NCBI RefSeq assembly: GCF_014852005.1
Contig: NZ_JACVAU010000002.1
Location: forward strand, 496,001 to 560,000
Length of the DNA stretch: 64,000 bases
From: Pseudoxanthomonas sp. PXM03
Lineage (GTDB): Bacteria; Pseudomonadota; Gammaproteobacteria; Xanthomonadales; Xanthomonadaceae
Reading direction: 5' to 3'
The position numbers and the translations under genes are program-made. The notes below the pieces were generated by a model. The model was not told the origin of the DNA. It made no database searches and saw only the letters and a program-made list of their open reading frames with translations. Numbering within the stretch: the first letter of the stretch is position 1; every line of letters begins with the position of its first letter. This document shows, in pieces, positions 20,124 through 30,277 of this stretch.

Positions 20124-20465
20124 GACGCGGTTCTCCAACTGTGAGTATTGGCCCGTGTACGGTCGTCCCTTGCGGGATTCGCGCAGACAGGCGGAGTGAA
20201 CTGGAAATTGTAACAAGATCCGGTGTTTGCGGGAAGCCCGCGCCGGCAGAGCCGACCACGAACCGGCATGGGGAGTGTGCCCATGCTCCGGCGCCGGAAC
20301 CTGCCTGGTGCGGGCCCGGGGTTTCCCCCTGCCCCGCCCCGCCCGCGCTACTCTGGCGCAGGGACTGGCTGGTTCGCACCCCCGCACCGGATCGCTGCGG
20401 GGGCCGCCCATCTAAGTCAGCCGGCCATGAGGGCCGGGCTGGTGCGGTAAGCCCGCGATTATACC
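20124..20465 (-). other. Leader/spacer between secY and rpsM (alpha-operon control region)
   Basis: 342 bases without a gene; rpmJ, often found here in gammaproteobacteria, is absent. On the minus strand I see a perfect TATAAT (20458-20463) at the secY stop and a second candidate, TTCCCG-17-TACAAT with its -10 at 20207-20212. Hairpins lie at 20379-20403 (CCCCCGCA/TGCGGGGG), 20266-20286 (GCATGGG/CCCATGC) and 20229-20241 (GCGGG/CCCGC). In E. coli S4 represses through a pseudoknot in this leader; whether this leader folds so is unknown. Confidence 0.65.
20458..20463 (-). promoter_or_regulatory. Predicted -10 element for the alpha operon
   Basis: Consensus TATAAT on the minus strand, overlapping the region just after the secY stop. 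Any -35 box would fall inside the 3' end of secY (GTCTTG at about 20480-20485, 16-base spacer), which is a poor match, so the call rests on the -10. Confidence 0.5.
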
Positions 20466-21827
20466 TCAGCCGCGGGGGGCAAGACCGCCCCGCGAACCGC
20501 CCTTCAGATTGGCCTTCTTCAGCAGGCTCTCGTACTGGTGGGACATCAGGTGCGCCTGGATCTGCGCAATGAAGTCCATCACCACCACCACCACGATCAG
20601 CAACGAGGTGCCGCCGAAATAGAACGAGGTACCCAGCTGGGTGCGCATCACTTCCGGCAGCAGACAGACCGCCACCAGGTAGAGCGAACCGATCGCCGTC
20701 AGCCGGGTCAGCACGCCGTCGACGTAGTCGGCGGTAGCCTTGCCAGGACGGATGCCGGGAATCAGCGCACCCGACTTCTTCAGGTTCTCGGCCGTTTCCT
20801 GCGAATTGAACACCAGCGCCGTGTAGAAGAAGGCAAACCCGATGATCATCGCCGCGAACACGATCATGTGCAGCGGTTCACCCGGGGCGAGCGCATTGGA
20901 AATACGCTGCAGCCACGTGGTGGCACCGCTGTTCTGGCCGGACCACATCGCCAGCGTGGCCGGGAAAGCCAGGATGCTGGACGCGAAGATCGGCGGGATC
21001 ACACCGGCCATGTTGAGCTTGAGCGGCAGGAACGAGGTCTGGTTCATGTACGCGTTGCGGCCACCTTGGCGGCGCGCGTAGTTCACCGTGATCCTGCGCT
21101 GCCCGCGTTCCACGAAGACCACCAGGAACGTGAAGCCCAGCACCACCACCGCAATGACCAGCAGCGAGATGAAGCTCAGCGTGCCGTCGCGGAAGGCGCC
21201 CACCGTCTGGATGACCGCGCCCGGCAGGCCTGCCACGATGCCCGCGAAGATGATCAGCGAGACGCCGTTGCCGATGCCGCGCTCGGTCACCTGCTCGCCG
21301 AGCCACATCAGGAAGATGGTGCCTGCCGTCAACGCGACCACAGCGGTCAGCACAAAGCCCATGCCCGGCGCGTACACCACCGGCATGCCGCCCGGAGCGA
21401 CCTGGTTCTGCAGCGCAGTAGCGATGCTGCCGCCTTGCACGACCGCCAGCAGCACCGCGCCGATGCGCGAGTACTGGGTGATCTTGCGGCGACCGGATTC
21501 GCCTTCCTTCTGCAGCGCCTTGAGGCTGGGGAAGATGTGCACGCCCAGCTGCATCACGATCGACGCGGAGATGTAGGGCATGACGTTCAGTGCGAAGATG
21601 CTGAAACGGTGCAGGGCGCCGCCCGAGAACATGTTGAACATGTCCACGATGCCGCCGCCCTGCGCCTGCATCATCGCAAGCATGGCATCGGGATTGACGC
21701 CCGGAACCGGGATGAAACAGCCGATCCGGTAGACAATCAGCGCGCCCAGCACGAACAGCAGGCGCTGGCGGAGTTCGGTGAACTTGCCTGCGCCTGCCAG
21801 CGCACCGGCGGCATTACCCTGCGCCAT
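20466..21827 (-). CDS. secY: Preprotein translocase subunit SecY
   Basis: Pore subunit of the SecYEG channel in the inner membrane. 453 residues with ten membrane segments. The plug-region and lateral-gate landmarks are present: [12 protein letters not shown] near residue 35-46, [22 protein letters not shown], and [20 protein letters not shown] in the C-terminal half; the basic cytosolic loops ([17 protein letters not shown]) contact SecA/ribosome. ATG 21827 (MAQGNAAG) was chosen because the upstream extension lacks homology. Last gene of the spc operon. Confidence 0.98.
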   Translation of the reverse strand: MAQGNAAGALAGAGKFTELRQRLLFVLGALIVYRIGCFIPVPGVNPDAMLAMMQAQGGGIVDMFNMFSGGALHRFSIFALNVMPYISASIVMQLGVHIFPSLKALQKEGESGRRKITQYSRIGAVLLAVVQGGSIATALQNQVAPGGMPVVYAPGMGFVLTAVVALTAGTIFLMWLGEQVTERGIGNGVSLIIFAGIVAGLPGAVIQTVGAFRDGTLSFISLLVIAVVVLGFTFLVVFVERGQRRITVNYARRQGGRNAYMNQTSFLPLKLNMAGVIPPIFASSILAFPATLAMWSGQNSGATTWLQRISNALAPGEPLHMIVFAAMIIGFAFFYTALVFNSQETAENLKKSGALIPGIRPGKATADYVDGVLTRLTAIGSLYLVAVCLLPEVMRTQLGTSFYFGGTSLLIVVVVVMDFIAQIQAHLMSHQYESLLKKANLKGGSRGGLAPRG

Positions 21828-21834
21828 GCGTCCG

Positions 21835-22272
21835 TTACTCCTGCACGCTGCCGCCGGCAGCCTCGATGGCGGCCTTGGCACCGGCCGTGGCGGCCACGCC
21901 CTTCAGCACGAACTTCTTGGTCAGTTCGCCCTTCTTGACGATCTTGGCGCGCTTGGCAGTGCTGGGCACCAGCTTGGCGGCGCGCAGCGCGGCGAAGTCG
22001 ATCTCACCGGCTTCCAGCTTTTCCAGCTGGTACGACAGCACTTCGGCGCAGTCCAGCTTCAGCTTGGAGCGGAAACCGACCTTCGGCAGTCGCTTGATCA
22101 GCGGCATCTGGCCGCCTTCGAACTTCGCCTTGATCTTGCCCTTGCCCGAGCGCGCGAACGAGCCCTTGTGGCCGCGACCGGCCGTCTTGCCCAGGCCGGA
22201 ACCGATGCCGCGACCGACGCGGGTGCGTTCGGTGCGGGCGCCGTCGGCGGGCTTCAATGTATTGAGACGCAT
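21835..22272 (-). CDS. rplO: 50S ribosomal protein L15
   Basis: Late-assembly large-subunit protein. 145 residues; [20 protein letters not shown] start, the glycine-rich [14 protein letters not shown] segment and the C-terminal beta domain are typical. Seven bases upstream of secY. Confidence 0.98.
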   Translation of the reverse strand: MRLNTLKPADGARTERTRVGRGIGSGLGKTAGRGHKGSFARSGKGKIKAKFEGGQMPLIKRLPKVGFRSKLKLDCAEVLSYQLEKLEAGEIDFAALRAAKLVPSTAKRAKIVKKGELTKKFVLKGVAATAGAKAAIEAAGGSVQE

Positions 22273-22277
22273 CTGAA

Positions 22278-22469
22278 TTACTCCTCGACCTTGACGAGGT
22301 AGTGAACTTTGTTGATCAGGCCGCGTACCTGCGGGCTGTCCTTCAGTTCACGCACATCGTTCAACTTGTTCAGGCCCAGTGCCTTCACCGACAGGCGGTG
22401 CACGGCCCGGGAACCACGCAGGCCACGCACCAGGCGCACCTTGACGGTCTTGTTGGACTCGTTAGCCAT
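22278..22469 (-). CDS. rpmD: 50S ribosomal protein L30
   Basis: Small large-subunit protein, 63 residues, with [23 protein letters not shown] as its signature region. Its start overlaps the last 8 bases of rpsE, which suggests translational coupling. Confidence 0.97.
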   Translation of the reverse strand: MANESNKTVKVRLVRGLRGSRAVHRLSVKALGLNKLNDVRELKDSPQVRGLINKVHYLVKVEE

Positions 22470-23004
22470 TGAGGAGTTCCTCCACCTTCTTGCCGCGCTT
22501 GGCCGCGATACGCGTCGGCGACTGCATGTCGCTCAGGCCCTTCAGCGTGGCGCGGACCAGGTTGATCGGATTGCGCGAACCGACGGCCTTGGCCAGCACG
22601 TTCTTCACGCCCACCGCTTCCAGCACGGCACGCATGGCGCCGCCGGCGATCACGCCCGTACCTTCCGAGGCCGGCTGCATGAACACGCGCGCCGCACCGT
22701 GGCCGGCCTTCACCGGGTGCCACAGGGTGCCGTTGTTCAGGTCGACGTTCAACATGCCCTTGCGGGCATATTCCATCGACTTCTGGATGGCGACCGGGAC
22801 TTCGCGTGCCTTGCCGTAACCGAAACCGATCTTACCGTTGCCGTCGCCCACCACCGTCAGCGCGGTGAAGGTGAACTGGCGACCGCCCTTGACCGTCTTG
22901 CTGACGCGGTTGACCGCGACCAGCTTCTCGATCATGCCGTCGTCGACTTTCTCTTCGCGGTTACGGTCGCGATCACGACCCCGCGGTTGACGTTCTTCTG
23001 CCAT
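22462..23004 (-). CDS. rpsE: 30S ribosomal protein S5
   Basis: Small-subunit protein at the mRNA entry and decoding site. 180 residues: double-stranded RNA-binding N-domain ([18 protein letters not shown]) and the C-domain ([13 protein letters not shown]). Spectinomycin-loop residues look like wild type. The 156-base gap before it is unusual in a spc operon. Confidence 0.98.
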   Translation of the reverse strand: MAEERQPRGRDRDRNREEKVDDGMIEKLVAVNRVSKTVKGGRQFTFTALTVVGDGNGKIGFGYGKAREVPVAIQKSMEYARKGMLNVDLNNGTLWHPVKAGHGAARVFMQPASEGTGVIAGGAMRAVLEAVGVKNVLAKAVGSRNPINLVRATLKGLSDMQSPTRIAAKRGKKVEELLNG

Positions 23005-23160
23005 TGCTTGAATTCCTTGGTTGATGAGGTATGTACGGCTTGGCCGCTTATGGTTGTAGTGTGGAACGGTGACGCTACGGTCGCTGCAGAAGAGCGACCG
23101 CGCCCGGCGCAGCCCGCGCCGACAGGTCAGGGCATGGGGTTGCCCCCATGCCTTTCAAGG
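23005..23160 (-). other. Extended rplR-rpsE spacer with a hairpin
   Basis: 156 non-coding bases inside the spc operon. A perfect hairpin with arms GGCATGGGG (23131-23139) and CCCCATGCC (23144-23152) lies just after the rplR stop; no U-tract follows. The same GCATGGG/CCCATGC core occurs in the rpsM leader at 20266-20286. Confidence 0.6.
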
Positions 23161-23517
23161 TTAGAACTGCAGGCCGCCTTCGCGGGCCGCATCTGCCAGG
23201 GCCTTGATGCGGCCGTGGTAGCGGTAGCCCGAACGATCGAATGCAACCTTCTCGATGCCCTCGGCCTTGGCGCGCTCGGCGATGAACTTGCCCACTCGGG
23301 CAGCGGCATCGCTGTTCTTGCCGTTCTTCAGGCCATCCTTGACATCGGACTGCAGCGTGTTCGCCGACGCGATGACCTTGGAGCCATCGGCGGTGAACAG
23401 CTGGGCGTAGATGTGCTGGCCGGTGCGCAGCACCGACAGGCGCGGCACGCCGAGTTCGCGGATGTGCGCGCGGGTCGACTTGGCGCGGCGCAGGCGGGCG
23501 GTGTTCTTGATGCTCAT
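23161..23517 (-). CDS. rplR: 50S ribosomal protein L18
   Basis: Binds 5S rRNA with L5. 118 residues: [19 protein letters not shown] start, then the L18 core ([17 protein letters not shown]) and the [23 protein letters not shown] end. 29 bases after rplF. Confidence 0.98.
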   Translation of the reverse strand: MSIKNTARLRRAKSTRAHIRELGVPRLSVLRTGQHIYAQLFTADGSKVIASANTLQSDVKDGLKNGKNSDAAARVGKFIAERAKAEGIEKVAFDRSGYRYHGRIKALADAAREGGLQF

Positions 23518-23546
23518 GATCTGGTTCCTCGAAGCCGAAAGCCCGG

Positions 23547-24074
23547 TTAGGCCTTCTTCGCTTCCTTGCGGATGATGGTTTCGTCGGAGTACTTCACGCC
23601 CTTGCCCTTGTAGGGCTCCGGCGGACGGAAACCGCGGATCTTGGCGGCGACTTCACCCACGCGCTGCTTGTCGGCGCCCTGCACCAGGATTTCGGTCTGG
23701 GTCGGGGTGGCGATGGTGATGCCTTCCGGCGTCTTGAACAGGATCGGGTGGGAGAAACCCAGCGACAGGTTCAGGTCCTTGCCCTGCATCGCGGCGCGGT
23801 AACCCACGCCGACCAGCTCGAGCTTGCGCTCGAAACCGTCCGACACGCCCTTGACCATGTTGGCCAGGATCGCGCGGATGGTGCCGGTGATGGCGTCGTC
23901 GGCCGGGGTGACCGGCGACAGGTTCACCGTACCGTTGTCGACGTTGAGTTCGACGCCGGCCGGCTTGGCGATGGACAGGGTGCCCTTCGGGCCCTTGACG
24001 TTGAGGGTTTCACCCTGGGCATTCAGTTCGACGCCCTTGGGGAGATTGATCGGCTTCTTGGCTACGCGGGACAT
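23547..24074 (-). CDS. rplF: 50S ribosomal protein L6
   Basis: Large-subunit protein near the GTPase-associated centre. 175 residues; [16 protein letters not shown] start, two L6 repeats, and the [19 protein letters not shown] tail. ATG 24074 is the family start; a longer open frame upstream is not supported. Confidence 0.98.
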   Translation of the reverse strand: MSRVAKKPINLPKGVELNAQGETLNVKGPKGTLSIAKPAGVELNVDNGTVNLSPVTPADDAITGTIRAILANMVKGVSDGFERKLELVGVGYRAAMQGKDLNLSLGFSHPILFKTPEGITIATPTQTEILVQGADKQRVGEVAAKIRGFRPPEPYKGKGVKYSDETIIRKEAKKA

Positions 24075-24090
24075 GTCTGGGCTCCTTCGC

Positions 24091-24489
24091 TTAGGCCACG
24101 AAGCACAGGACTTCACCACCGACGCCGGCCGCACGGGCCTGCGCATCGGTCATGATGCCCTTGGAAGTGGAGATGATGGCAACGCCGAGGCCACCGAGGA
24201 CCTTCGGCAGTTCCGCCTTGCCACGATACTGGCGCAGGCCCGAACGGGACACGCGGCTCAGCTTCTCGATGACCGGCTTGCCTTCGAAGTACTTCAGGAC
24301 GATCTCGAGCTCGGCCTTGTTGTTCTCGGTCTTCGTCACGCGGACGTCGCCGATGTAGCCTTCCGCCTTGAGGACGTTGGCGATCGAGGTCTTGATCTTG
24401 GAGGACGGCATCTTCACCGTCGGCTTGCCAACAGCGGCGGCATTGCGAATGCGCACCAGCATGTCGGCGATGGGATCAGTCATGCTCAT
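24091..24489 (-). CDS. rpsH: 30S ribosomal protein S8
   Basis: Primary 16S rRNA binder; in E. coli also represses the spc operon by binding near rplE. 132 residues, [17 protein letters not shown] start and [23 protein letters not shown] end. Two ATGs (24489 and 24483) are possible; I use the first. It is separated from rpsN by an unusually long 207-base gap. Confidence 0.97.
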   Translation of the reverse strand: MSMTDPIADMLVRIRNAAAVGKPTVKMPSSKIKTSIANVLKAEGYIGDVRVTKTENNKAELEIVLKYFEGKPVIEKLSRVSRSGLRQYRGKAELPKVLGGLGVAIISTSKGIMTDAQARAAGVGGEVLCFVA

Positions 24490-24696
24490 TAGAGTCTGCC
24501 TTATGAGTAGCACCGATATCCGCTTTCGCGAAAATCTTGCATTGTCCCTGGAAACCCCCAGGCGGGCGGCGGTTGTATCCCGCCCTCCCCCGGCCTGGCC
24601 GCGGGAGCCGAACATTGTACAACAACAAGTCCGGCATGTGCCGGACTCGTCATTCAAGCCACTGGGACACCCCTTCTAGAAAGCGTCCCGGGCGGA
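24490..24696 (-). other. rpsN-rpsH spacer with terminator-like hairpin
   Basis: 207 non-coding bases in the middle of the spc operon. On the minus strand a perfect hairpin AGTCCGGCA/TGCCGGACT (24628-24636 / 24639-24647) is followed by TGTTGTTGTACAAT. The T-rich run could make it an attenuator; the TACAAT at its end could instead be a -10 of an internal promoter for rpsH onward. The sequence cannot decide. Confidence 0.6.
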
Positions 24697-25002
24697 TTAC
24701 CAGCTGGCCTTGCGCAGACCGGGCACATCACCGTTCATGGTGGCCTTGCGCAGCATGTTGCGGCCGAGGCCGAACTTGCGGTACACGCCACGCGAACGAC
24801 CGGACAGCTCGCAACGGTTGCGCTGGCGGCTCGGCGAGGAGTCGCGCGGCAGCTTCTGCAGCTTGATGACCGCGTCGGCCTTCTCTTCGTACGACGCATT
24901 CTGGCTGGAGATGATCTTCTTCAGCGCGTCGCGCTTGGCGGCGTACTGCTTGGCCAGCTTTTCCCGCTTGATGTCGCGGTTGACCATCGAGGTCTTTGCC
25001 AT
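24697..25002 (-). CDS. rpsN: 30S ribosomal protein S14 (zinc-free type)
   Basis: Small-subunit head protein. 101 residues, the long form without the CxxC...CxxC zinc ribbon, ending [20 protein letters not shown]... and KASW. ATG 25002. The zinc-free type implies no zinc-dependent paralogue switch at this locus. Confidence 0.97.
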   Translation of the reverse strand: MAKTSMVNRDIKREKLAKQYAAKRDALKKIISSQNASYEEKADAVIKLQKLPRDSSPSRQRNRCELSGRSRGVYRKFGLGRNMLRKATMNGDVPGLRKASW

Positions 25003-25022
25003 GATGTCGGTTTCCTAGCGAA

Positions 25023-25565
25023 TCAGTTGCGGAACGGGAACTTGAACGCTTCGAGCAGCGCCTTGGCTTCGGCGTCGTTCTTGGCGGTCGTCGTGATGGC
25101 GATATCCATGCCGCGGATCGCGTCGACGGCGTCGAAGTCGATTTCCGGGAAGATGATCTGTTCCTTCACGCCCATGTTGTAGTTGCCGCGACCGTCGAAC
25201 GAACGGCCGGACACGCCACGGAAGTCGCGGACGCGCGGCAGCGAGATGCTGATCAGGCGATCCAGGAACTCGTACATCTTGGCGCGACGCAGCGTGACCT
25301 TGCAGCCGATCGGCCAACCGTCGCGGATCTTGAACGAAGCCACCGAGACGCGGGACTTGGTCGTGATCGGCTTCTGGCCGGTGATCTTGGCCAGGTCGGC
25401 CACGGCGTTTTCCAGGATCTTCTTGTTGGTCGCCGCTTCACCCACGCCCATGTTGATGGTGATCTTGGTGATCTTCGGCACTTCCATCGGATTGGTGTAG
25501 CCGAACTTCTTCATCAGAGCCGGCGCCACTTCTTCCTTGTAGATTTTTTCGAGACGGGTGGTCAT
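25023..25565 (-). CDS. rplE: 50S ribosomal protein L5
   Basis: 5S rRNA-binding protein that contacts P-site tRNA. 180 residues; [18 protein letters not shown] start, [11 protein letters not shown] motif and [20 protein letters not shown] in the C-terminal half. 8 bases after rplX. Confidence 0.98.
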   Translation of the reverse strand: MTTRLEKIYKEEVAPALMKKFGYTNPMEVPKITKITINMGVGEAATNKKILENAVADLAKITGQKPITTKSRVSVASFKIRDGWPIGCKVTLRRAKMYEFLDRLISISLPRVRDFRGVSGRSFDGRGNYNMGVKEQIIFPEIDFDAVDAIRGMDIAITTTAKNDAEAKALLEAFKFPFRN

Positions 25566-25573
25566 AACATTCC

Positions 25574-25891
25574 TCAGGCGTCGAGCGCCTCACCGCTGGA
25601 GCGGAACACACGCAGTTTGCGTCCATCCTCCAGCACCTTGAAACCGATACGCTCGCCCTTGCCCGTTGCCGGGTTGAACAGCGCGACATTGGAAATGTGG
25701 ATCGAGGCTTCGCGCTCGACCACGCCACCAGCCACGCCGGCCTGGGGGTTCGGCTTGGTATGGCGCTTGACGACGTTGACGTTGGAGACGACCACACGGT
25801 CACCATCCACGCGCACCACGTCGCCCTTCTTGCCCTTGTCCTTGCCGGCGGTGACGACTACCTGGTCGCCCTTCTTGATACGGTTTGCCAT
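25574..25891 (-). CDS. rplX: 50S ribosomal protein L24
   Basis: Assembly initiator of the large subunit. 105 residues with an N-terminal KOW motif ([19 protein letters not shown]) and the [15 protein letters not shown] segment. Confidence 0.98.
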   Translation of the reverse strand: MANRIKKGDQVVVTAGKDKGKKGDVVRVDGDRVVVSNVNVVKRHTKPNPQAGVAGGVVEREASIHISNVALFNPATGKGERIGFKVLEDGRKLRVFRSSGEALDA

Positions 25892-25906
25892 TTCTATGTC
25901 CTCCGC

Positions 25907-26275
25907 TCAGAGCACTTCAGGCGCGAGCGAAACGATCTTCATGAACTTCTCGGAACGCAGCTCGCGGGTCACAGGCCCGAAGATGCGGGTACCGATCGGC
26001 TCCTGCTTGTTGTTGAGCAGCACGGCGGCGTTGCCGTCGAAGCGGATCAGCGAACCGTCGGGGCGGCGGACGCCCTTGCGGGTACGCACGACCACGGCGT
26101 CGTAGACTTCGCCCTTCTTGACCTTGCCGCGCGGAATGGCGTCCTTGACGGTCACCTTGATGATGTCACCGATGCCGGCGTAACGGCGCTTCGAGCCGCC
26201 CAGCACCTTGATGCACATCAGTTCCTTGGCGCCGGAATTGTCGGCCGCGTCAAGGTAGCTCTGCATCTGGATCAT
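25907..26275 (-). CDS. rplN: 50S ribosomal protein L14
   Basis: Conserved large-subunit protein at the subunit interface. 122 residues; [18 protein letters not shown] start and the [25 protein letters not shown] end. First gene of the spc operon, 15 bases after rpsQ. Confidence 0.98.
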   Translation of the reverse strand: MIQMQSYLDAADNSGAKELMCIKVLGGSKRRYAGIGDIIKVTVKDAIPRGKVKKGEVYDAVVVRTRKGVRRPDGSLIRFDGNAAVLLNNKQEPIGTRIFGPVTRELRSEKFMKIVSLAPEVL

Positions 26276-26290
26276 GATTCAGATCTCCTT

Positions 26291-26557
26291 TTATTCAGCC
26301 GCGCGGGTGATGATTTCCACCACGCGCCAGTTCTTGGTCTTGGACATCGGGGCGATCTCGGTCACGCGCACCACGTCGCCTTCCTTGCAGCTGTTGTCCG
26401 CGTCGTGCGCGTGCAGCTTCGTGGAACGCTTGATGTACTTGCCGTACAGGGCGTGCTTGACCTGACGCTCCACCAGGATGGTGACCGTCTTGTCCATCTT
26501 GTTGCTGACGACGCGGCCTTCGATGGTGCGTTGCGCTTTGTCTTTGTTATCGCTCAT
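26291..26557 (-). CDS. rpsQ: 30S ribosomal protein S17
   Basis: Primary 16S rRNA binder with an OB fold. 88 residues; [20 protein letters not shown] and [17 protein letters not shown] are typical. Last gene of the S10 operon. Confidence 0.98.
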   Translation of the reverse strand: MSDNKDKAQRTIEGRVVSNKMDKTVTILVERQVKHALYGKYIKRSTKLHAHDADNSCKEGDVVRVTEIAPMSKTKNWRVVEIITRAAE

Positions 26558-26569
26558 CTTGGTCGCTCC

Positions 26570-26755
26570 TTACTTCTGGCTGCCCAGCAGGGTCTTGACG
26601 CGAGCGATCTCGCGGCGGACCCGGCGGGTTTCATGCGTCTTCGGCAGCTGGCCGGTCACCTTCTGCATGCGCAGGGAGAATTGCTCCTTGCGCAGCTCGG
26701 TCAGGTGGGCCTTCAGTTCGTCAGCCGACTTCTCGCGGAGTTGCTTGAGTTCCAT
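26570..26755 (-). CDS. rpmC: 50S ribosomal protein L29
   Basis: Small helical protein at the tunnel exit, a binding site with L23 for trigger factor and SRP. 61 residues; [18 protein letters not shown]. Its ATG shares one base with the rplP stop (TAATG), a coupling arrangement. Confidence 0.98.
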   Translation of the reverse strand: MELKQLREKSADELKAHLTELRKEQFSLRMQKVTGQLPKTHETRRVRREIARVKTLLGSQK

Positions 26756-27168
26756 TAGCGCACCGTCCGGGTCACGAAAGTGGTGGTGACCGACAGCTTG
26801 GCTGCAGCAAGGCGGAACGCCTCGCGTGCGATGTCCTCGCTGACGCCTTCGATTTCATAGATCATGCGGCCCGGCTGGATCTGGGCGACCCAGTACTCGA
26901 CGTTGCCCTTGCCGGAACCCATGCGGACTTCGATGGGCTTCTTGGTGATCGGCTTGTCGGGGAACACACGGATCCACATCTTGCCGCCACGCTTCACGTA
27001 ACGGCTGATGGAACGACGCGCTGCTTCGATCTGGCGCGCGGTCAACTGACCGTGCGCCGTGGCCTTCAGGCCGTACTCGCCGAAACTGACGAGGTTACCG
27101 TTCCAGCTCAGGCCTTCATTACGGCCCTTGTGCATCTTGCGGTATTTGGTTCGCTTGGGTTGCAACAT
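26755..27168 (-). CDS. rplP: 50S ribosomal protein L16
   Basis: Late-assembly protein that positions aminoacyl-tRNA. 137 residues; [20 protein letters not shown] start, with [19 protein letters not shown] and [21 protein letters not shown]. Six bases after rpsC. Confidence 0.98.
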   Translation of the reverse strand: MLQPKRTKYRKMHKGRNEGLSWNGNLVSFGEYGLKATAHGQLTARQIEAARRSISRYVKRGGKMWIRVFPDKPITKKPIEVRMGSGKGNVEYWVAQIQPGRMIYEIEGVSEDIAREAFRLAAAKLSVTTTFVTRTVR

Positions 27169-27174
27169 GACTGA

Positions 27175-27894
27175 TTACCTCGCGTCGCGGTCACGGGCCG
27201 GGCGCGACGGACGTTCGCTGCGCTCGGGGCGCGCGTCGTCCTGCTTCTCCTGACCCACCTGGCTGAAATCGAAGATTTCGCCCTTGTAGACCCACACCTT
27301 GATGCCGATGATGCCGTAGGTGGTCTTCGCCTCGGCAAAACCGTAATCGATGTCGGCACGCAGCGTGTGCAGCGGCACGCGGCCTTCGCGGTACCACTCG
27401 GAACGGGCGATTTCCGCACCATTCAAGCGGCCGGCCACGTTGACCTTGATGCCCAGGGCACCCAGGCGCATCGCGTTGCCGACAGCGCGCTTCATGGCGC
27501 GACGGAACATGATGCGGCGTTCCAGCTGCTGCGCGATCGACTCGGACACCAACTGCGCGTCCAGCTCGGGCTTGCGCACCTCGGTGACGTTGATGTGCGC
27601 CGGGACGCCCATCAGGTCGCTCACTTCCTTGCGCAGCTTCTCGATGTCCTCACCGCGCTTGCCGATCACCACGCCCGGACGGGCGGTGTGGATGGTCACG
27701 CGGGCGGTCTTGGCCGGGCGCTCGATCAGGATCTTGGAAATGCCTGCCTGCGCCAGCTTCTTGCGAAGCATCTCGCGTACCTTGAGGTCCGCGGCCAGGT
27801 ATTCGGCGTAGTCACGCTTGTTGGCGAACCACTTCGAATTCCAGTCCTTGGCGATGCCCAGGCGGATACCGGTCGGATGAACTTTGTGACCCAT
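27175..27894 (-). CDS. rpsC: 30S ribosomal protein S3
   Basis: MRNA-entry protein with helicase role. 239 residues: [14 protein letters not shown] start, a KH domain (about 40-110, [16 protein letters not shown]) and the S3 C-domain, then an Arg/Glu/Asp-rich tail ([16 protein letters not shown]) longer than in E. coli. Two bases after rplV. Confidence 0.98.
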   Translation of the reverse strand: MGHKVHPTGIRLGIAKDWNSKWFANKRDYAEYLAADLKVREMLRKKLAQAGISKILIERPAKTARVTIHTARPGVVIGKRGEDIEKLRKEVSDLMGVPAHINVTEVRKPELDAQLVSESIAQQLERRIMFRRAMKRAVGNAMRLGALGIKVNVAGRLNGAEIARSEWYREGRVPLHTLRADIDYGFAEAKTTYGIIGIKVWVYKGEIFDFSQVGQEKQDDARPERSERPSRPARDRDAR

Positions 27895-27896
27895 GT

Positions 27897-28232
27897 TTAT
27901 TTACCCTCGCCCACGACCACGGTGATGTGGCTGGTGCGCTTCAGAATGCGGGTACCACGACCCTTGGCACGGGCCATGAAACGCTTCAGCATCGGACCTT
28001 CGTCGACCATGATGGTCTTGACCTTCAGCTCGTCGACGTCGGCGCCCTGGTTGTTCTCGGCGTTGGCGATGGCGGACTCCACGACCTTCTTGATCAGGTG
28101 GGCAGCCTTCTTGTCCGAGAACTTCAGCAGGTTGACGGCGCGCTCGGCCGGCAGGCCACGCACCTGGTCAGCGACCAGGCGGGCTTTCTGGGGGGAGATG
28201 CGCGCGGTGCGCAGGATGGCTTTCGCTTCCAT
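27897..28232 (-). CDS. rplV: 50S ribosomal protein L22
   Basis: Lines the peptide exit tunnel with its beta-hairpin. 111 residues from [20 protein letters not shown]. Two ATGs sit 6 bases apart; GGGAG abuts the first (28238) but lies at normal distance from the second (28232), so I use the second. The [15 protein letters not shown] hairpin tip is normal. Confidence 0.96.
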   Translation of the reverse strand: MEAKAILRTARISPQKARLVADQVRGLPAERAVNLLKFSDKKAAHLIKKVVESAIANAENNQGADVDELKVKTIMVDEGPMLKRFMARAKGRGTRILKRTSHITVVVGEGK

Positions 28233-28243
28233 GGTCATCTCCC

Positions 28244-28519
28244 TTACTTCTTGCCGCCGGCTTTCTTGTCGCCACCGTGACCCTTGAAGGTCCGGGTGAC
28301 GGCAAATTCGCCGAGCTTGTGGCCGACCATGTTCTCGTTGACCAGCACCGGAACGTGGTTCTTGCCGTTGTGGATGGCGATCGTGAAGCCCACCATTTCC
28401 GGCAGGATCATCGAACGGCGCGACCAGGTCTTGATCGGCTTCTTGCTGCCGCCCGCGGCCTCCACCTTCTTGACGAGGTGGTGATCGACGAACGGGCCCT
28501 TCTTGAGTGAACGTGCCAT
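28244..28519 (-). CDS. rpsS: 30S ribosomal protein S19
   Basis: Head protein near the A site. 91 residues; [20 protein letters not shown] start, [19 protein letters not shown] core and lysine/glycine-rich tail. Six bases after rplB. Confidence 0.98.
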   Translation of the reverse strand: MARSLKKGPFVDHHLVKKVEAAGGSKKPIKTWSRRSMILPEMVGFTIAIHNGKNHVPVLVNENMVGHKLGEFAVTRTFKGHGGDKKAGGKK

Positions 28520-28525
28520 GGTCGA

Positions 28526-29353
28526 TTAGCCCCTACGATCGCGGACGATGAATTGCTGCGTGCGCTTGTTCTTGCGCGTCTTGTAACCCTTGGTCGGCAC
28601 ACCCCACGGGGTGACCGGATGCGGGTTGCCCTGGCCGGCCTTGGCCTCACCACCACCGTGCGGGTGGTCGACGGGGTTCATGGCCGCACCGCGGACGGTC
28701 GGCTTGACACCGCGCCAGCGCTTGGCGCCAGCCTTGCCGAGCTTCTCCAGGCTGTGTTCGTCGTTGCCGACTTCACCGACCGTGGCGCGGCACTCGACCT
28801 GCACCTTGCGCATTTCACCGGAGCGGAGGCGCAGCGTAGCGAAACCCTGCTCGCGAGCGACCAGCTGCACGGCGGCGCCGGCGGCACGGGCGATCTGCGC
28901 GCCCTTGCCCGGCTTCAGCTCGATGCCGTGAATCGTCGTACCGACCGGGATGTTGCGCAGCGGCAGCGTGTTGCCTGCCTTGATCGGCGCGTCGCTGCCG
29001 GCGATGACCTGGTCACCTGCCTTCAGGCCCTTGGGGGCGATGATGTAGCGACGCTCGCCATCGACGTAGCACAGCAGCGCGATGTGCGCGGTGCGGTTGG
29101 GATCGTATTCGATCCGCTCCACGCGCGCCGGGATGCCTTCCTTGTCGCGCTTGAAGTCGATGAGGCGGTAATGCTGCTTGTGGCCACCGCCAATATGTCG
29201 GGTGGTGATGCGACCATGGTGGTTGCGACCGCCGGTCTTGCTCTGCTTCTCCAGCAGCGCAGCATGCGGGGCACCCTTGTGCAGGTCAGGCGTCACCACG
29301 CGGACCGCCGAACGGCGACCGGGAGAGGTGGGTTTGAATTTCATCAATGGCAT
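28526..29353 (-). CDS. rplB: 50S ribosomal protein L2
   Basis: Near the peptidyl-transferase centre. 275 residues; [17 protein letters not shown] start and the invariant [17 protein letters not shown] segment with the conserved histidine. Eleven bases after rplW. Confidence 0.98.
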   Translation of the reverse strand: MPLMKFKPTSPGRRSAVRVVTPDLHKGAPHAALLEKQSKTGGRNHHGRITTRHIGGGHKQHYRLIDFKRDKEGIPARVERIEYDPNRTAHIALLCYVDGERRYIIAPKGLKAGDQVIAGSDAPIKAGNTLPLRNIPVGTTIHGIELKPGKGAQIARAAGAAVQLVAREQGFATLRLRSGEMRKVQVECRATVGEVGNDEHSLEKLGKAGAKRWRGVKPTVRGAAMNPVDHPHGGGEAKAGQGNPHPVTPWGVPTKGYKTRKNKRTQQFIVRDRRG

Positions 29354-29364
29354 GTGGGTCTACC

Positions 29365-29664
29365 TCAGGCCTTGGCCGACACGTCGATGGCTTGGCCATC
29401 GGCAAGACGCACGTACGCCTTGCGCCAGTCGCCGCGACGGCCGGCGCGGTTGCGGAAGGACTTGTTCTTGCCCTTCACGTTCACCACGTTGACTGCCTCG
29501 ACCTTGACGTCGAACAGCTGCTCGACCGCGGCTTTGACATCGGCCTTGGTGGCTTCGTTCGAGACTTCGAAGACGTATTGGTTGGAGAGTTCCTGCAGGC
29601 GCACGGTCTTTTCGGAGACACGCGGAGCACGCAGCACGGCAAAAATCTTTTCGTTGCTGATCAT
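29365..29664 (-). CDS. rplW: 50S ribosomal protein L23
   Basis: Tunnel-exit docking protein for trigger factor, SRP and SecY. 99 residues from ATG 29664 ([14 protein letters not shown]). A GTG three codons earlier is part of the ribosome-binding GAGGAGTG, so it is rejected. The ATG overlaps the rplD stop as ATGA. Confidence 0.96.
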   Translation of the reverse strand: MISNEKIFAVLRAPRVSEKTVRLQELSNQYVFEVSNEATKADVKAAVEQLFDVKVEAVNVVNVKGKNKSFRNRAGRRGDWRKAYVRLADGQAIDVSAKA

Positions 29665-30266
29665 GCCAGCCACTCCTCGATCTTCTTGACGGCGTCGGCC
29701 GTGATCAGCACGGAGTCGGCACCGACCAGCGCCGCCGGATCCAGGCCCTGCACGTCGCGCACTTCCACATAGGGAAGGTTGCGGGCGGACAGGTACAGAT
29801 GCTCGGAAGCCTCTTCGGTGACGATCAGCGGACGACGACCGAGGTCCAGGCCCTTCAGCTTCTCGATCAGGGCGCTGGTCTTGGTGGCGTCCACATCGAA
29901 CGATTCCACGACCTTCAGGCGGTTCTGGCGGTTCAGCTCGGACAGGATGGAGCTGATGGCCGCACGGTACATCTTGCGGTTGACTTTCTGCGCAAAGCTG
30001 CGCGGCTTGGCCGCGAAGGTCACGCCGCCGCCGACGAAGATCGGCGCGGTCAGGGCACCGTGACGAGCACCGCCACCCTTCTGCTTCTTGGACTTCTTGG
30101 TGGTGCCGTTGACTTCGGCGCGCGTCTTCTGCGCCTTGGTACCGGCACGACCGGCGTTGCGGTAGGCAACGACGACCTGGTGGACCAGATCCTCGCTGAA
30201 TTCGCGGCCGAACACGTCGTCGGAGACCGACAGCTTGTTGGCGCTACCTGTAATGGCTAGTTCCAT
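29661..30266 (-). CDS. rplD: 50S ribosomal protein L4
   Basis: Tunnel-lining protein; in E. coli also the repressor/attenuation factor of the S10 operon. 201 residues from [14 protein letters not shown]; the extended loop has [20 protein letters not shown] 30266 has GAGGAG before it. The presence of L4 control here is inferred from E. coli only. Confidence 0.97.
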   Translation of the reverse strand: MELAITGSANKLSVSDDVFGREFSEDLVHQVVVAYRNAGRAGTKAQKTRAEVNGTTKKSKKQKGGGARHGALTAPIFVGGGVTFAAKPRSFAQKVNRKMYRAAISSILSELNRQNRLKVVESFDVDATKTSALIEKLKGLDLGRRPLIVTEEASEHLYLSARNLPYVEVRDVQGLDPAALVGADSVLITADAVKKIEEWLA

Positions 30267-30277
30267 GGTCGTTCTCC

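Noticed and set aside
20124-20465. rpmJ (L36) gene expected between secY and rpsM
   Set aside because: I read all frames of this spacer for the short Cys/His-containing L36 sequence and found none; it must be elsewhere.
28233-28238. Upstream ATG for rplV
   Set aside because: The ribosome-binding GGGAG directly abuts it, too close for use, whereas the second ATG is correctly spaced and gives the usual L22 N-terminus.
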